From DASTQL01 sp035462845 (lineage in GTDB: Bacteria > Actinomycetota > Actinomycetes > Jiangellales > Jiangellaceae): a stretch of 15,262 bases of DNA. The notes under the pieces were generated by a model, which was not told the origin of the DNA, did not search any database, and was given only the letters and a program-made list of their open reading frames with translations. Below are positions 14,410-15,262 of this stretch, piece after piece. Position 1 is the first letter of the stretch, and every line of letters starts with the position of its first letter. The stretch lies in contig DATHTV010000014.1 of the NCBI GenBank assembly GCA_035462845.1, positions 1 to 15,262 on the forward strand, in the 5' to 3' direction. The translations under genes and the position numbers were made by a program.

Positions 14410-15262
14410 ATGGGCGTGCGCCGCGTGATGGGGATCGAGACGGAGTACGGCATCTCGGTTCCGGGCAACCCTGCCGCCAACTCCATGGTCACCTCCTCGC
14501 AGGTGGTCAACGCGTACGCGGCCGCGCTCGCCCGGGCGCGGCGGGCGCACTGGGACTTCGAGGAGGAGAACCCGCTCCGCGACGCCCGCGGCTTCGAGAT
14601 CCAGCGCGACCTGGCCGACCCGACCCAGCTCACCGACGAGGAGATCGGGCTCGCCAACGTCATCCTCACCAACGGCGCCCGGCTGTACGTCGACCACGCG
14701 CACCCGGAGTACTCCTCGCCGGAGGTCACCTCGCCGCGCGACGCCGTGCGCTGGGACAAGGCGGGGGAGCGGGTGATGGCGGAGGCGGCCCGGCTCGCGC
14801 AGCTGTCCTTCGCCGGGCCGCAGATCCTGCTGTACAAGAACAACACCGACAACAAGGGCGCCTCGTACGGCTGCCACGAGAACTACCTGATGTCGCGGCA
14901 GACGCCCTTCGCCGACATCGTCCGGCACCTGACGCCGTTCTTCGTGAGCCGGCAGGTGGTCGCCGGCGCCGGGCGGGTCGGGATCGGGCAGGACGGCCGC
15001 GAGCACGGCTTCCAGCTCAGCCAGCGGGCCGACTTCTTCGAGGTCGAGGTGGGCCTCGAGACGACCCTCAAGCGGCCGATCATCAACACGCGGGACGAGC
15101 CGCACGCCGACCCCGAGCGCTACCGCCGCCTGCACGTGATCATCGGCGACGCCAACCTCGCCGAGGTGTCGACGTACCTCAAGGTCGGCACCACCGCGCT
15201 GGTGCTCGCGATGATCGAGGACCGCTTCATGACCCGCGACCTCGGTGTCGACTCGGCCGTGG
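14410..15262 (+). CDS. dop: Pup deamidase/depupylase Dop, 3' truncated by window edge
   Basis: ATP-dependent enzyme related to glutamine synthetase that converts the C-terminal Gln of Pup to Glu, making Pup ready for ligation by PafA, and also removes Pup from tagged proteins. The frame is open from ATG at 14410 to the window end, giving 284 complete codons of a protein usually near 500 aa. The ATP/Mg motif MGIETEYGIS (7-16) and the catalytic Asp95 in RLYVDHAHPEY (91-101) are present, as is the conserved NNTDNKGASYGCHENYL (about 144-160). The extra segment at about residues 40-80, between the first motif and NGARLY, is the insertion that separates Dop from PafA. pup and the proteasome core genes would be expected beyond the window edge, as in other actinobacteria. 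Confidence 0.97.
   Translation, partial: MGVRRVMGIETEYGISVPGNPAANSMVTSSQVVNAYAAALARARRAHWDFEEENPLRDARGFEIQRDLADPTQLTDEEIGLANVILTNGARLYVDHAHPEYSSPEVTSPRDAVRWDKAGERVMAEAARLAQLSFAGPQILLYKNNTDNKGASYGCHENYLMSRQTPFADIVRHLTPFFVSRQVVAGAGRVGIGQDGREHGFQLSQRADFFEVEVGLETTLKRPIINTRDEPHADPERYRRLHVIIGDANLAEVSTYLKVGTTALVLAMIEDRFMTRDLGVDSAV

Noticed and set aside
12238..15135. A 965-codon open frame on the minus strand opposite trmI, mpa and dop.
   Set aside because: It is antisense to three clearly recognised genes; its product is a low-complexity Leu/Val/Asp/Arg/Gly mix with no domain, as expected from complementing GC-biased codons.

Overview
The window is very GC-rich and looks like chromosomal DNA of an actinobacterium. 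The main reason is the pair at the right end: a full-length Pup-proteasome ATPase (Mpa/ARC, ending in Gly-Gln-Tyr-Leu) followed by the start of the Pup deamidase/depupylase Dop. Frequent GTG starts, ATGA/GTGA stop-start overlaps and probable leaderless promoters fit the same group. The genus cannot be fixed from the sequence alone. Coding density is very high: no stretch over 300 bases lacks a gene, and no tRNA, rRNA, CRISPR, insertion sequence or phage gene was seen.

Left block (1-3981, + strand): the 3' end of an Opp/Dpp-type peptide ABC importer operon, with permease B (cut by the window edge), permease C, and ATPases D and F. All three junctions overlap by four bases. The substrate-binding protein is not in view and presumably lies upstream. 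The operon meets the next one head-on across a 69-bp gap holding two hairpins that could terminate transcription in both directions.

Middle block (4051-10338, - strand; transcription order right to left): a RecB-like PD-(D/E)XK nuclease with Fe-S cysteines, a LiaS/DesK-like histidine kinase, a NarL/LuxR-family response regulator, a LolD/MacB-type ABC ATPase and a large two-module FtsX-type permease. Nuclease-kinase and kinase-regulator junctions are GTGA overlaps. A structured 142-bp gap with a candidate promoter separates the regulator from the ABC genes. The simplest reading is a two-component system controlling an adjacent envelope ABC system, with the nuclease gene upstream.

Right block (10423-15262, + strand): a Rip3/SpoIVFB-like site-2 protease with CBS domains, tRNA m1A58 methyltransferase TrmI, Mpa and Dop. 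RecB-like nuclease, TrmI, Mpa and Dop in close proximity is a conserved actinobacterial neighbourhood (compare Rv2119, Rv2118c, Rv2115c and Rv2112c of M. tuberculosis).

The most interesting non-coding signal is a repeated promoter design. Five genes (recB-like, kinase, site-2 protease, trmI, dop) have a TAnnnT -10 hexamer ending 6 or 7 bases before the start codon, as expected for leaderless mRNAs. Two others (mpa and the LolD-like ATPase) have the -10 further upstream and a Shine-Dalgarno sequence. No clearly new biological system was found. The better leads are this promoter set, the alternative hairpins before the ABC exporter genes, a 12-bp periodic GTACC repeat between mpa and dop, and the coupling of a nuclease gene to a two-component system.
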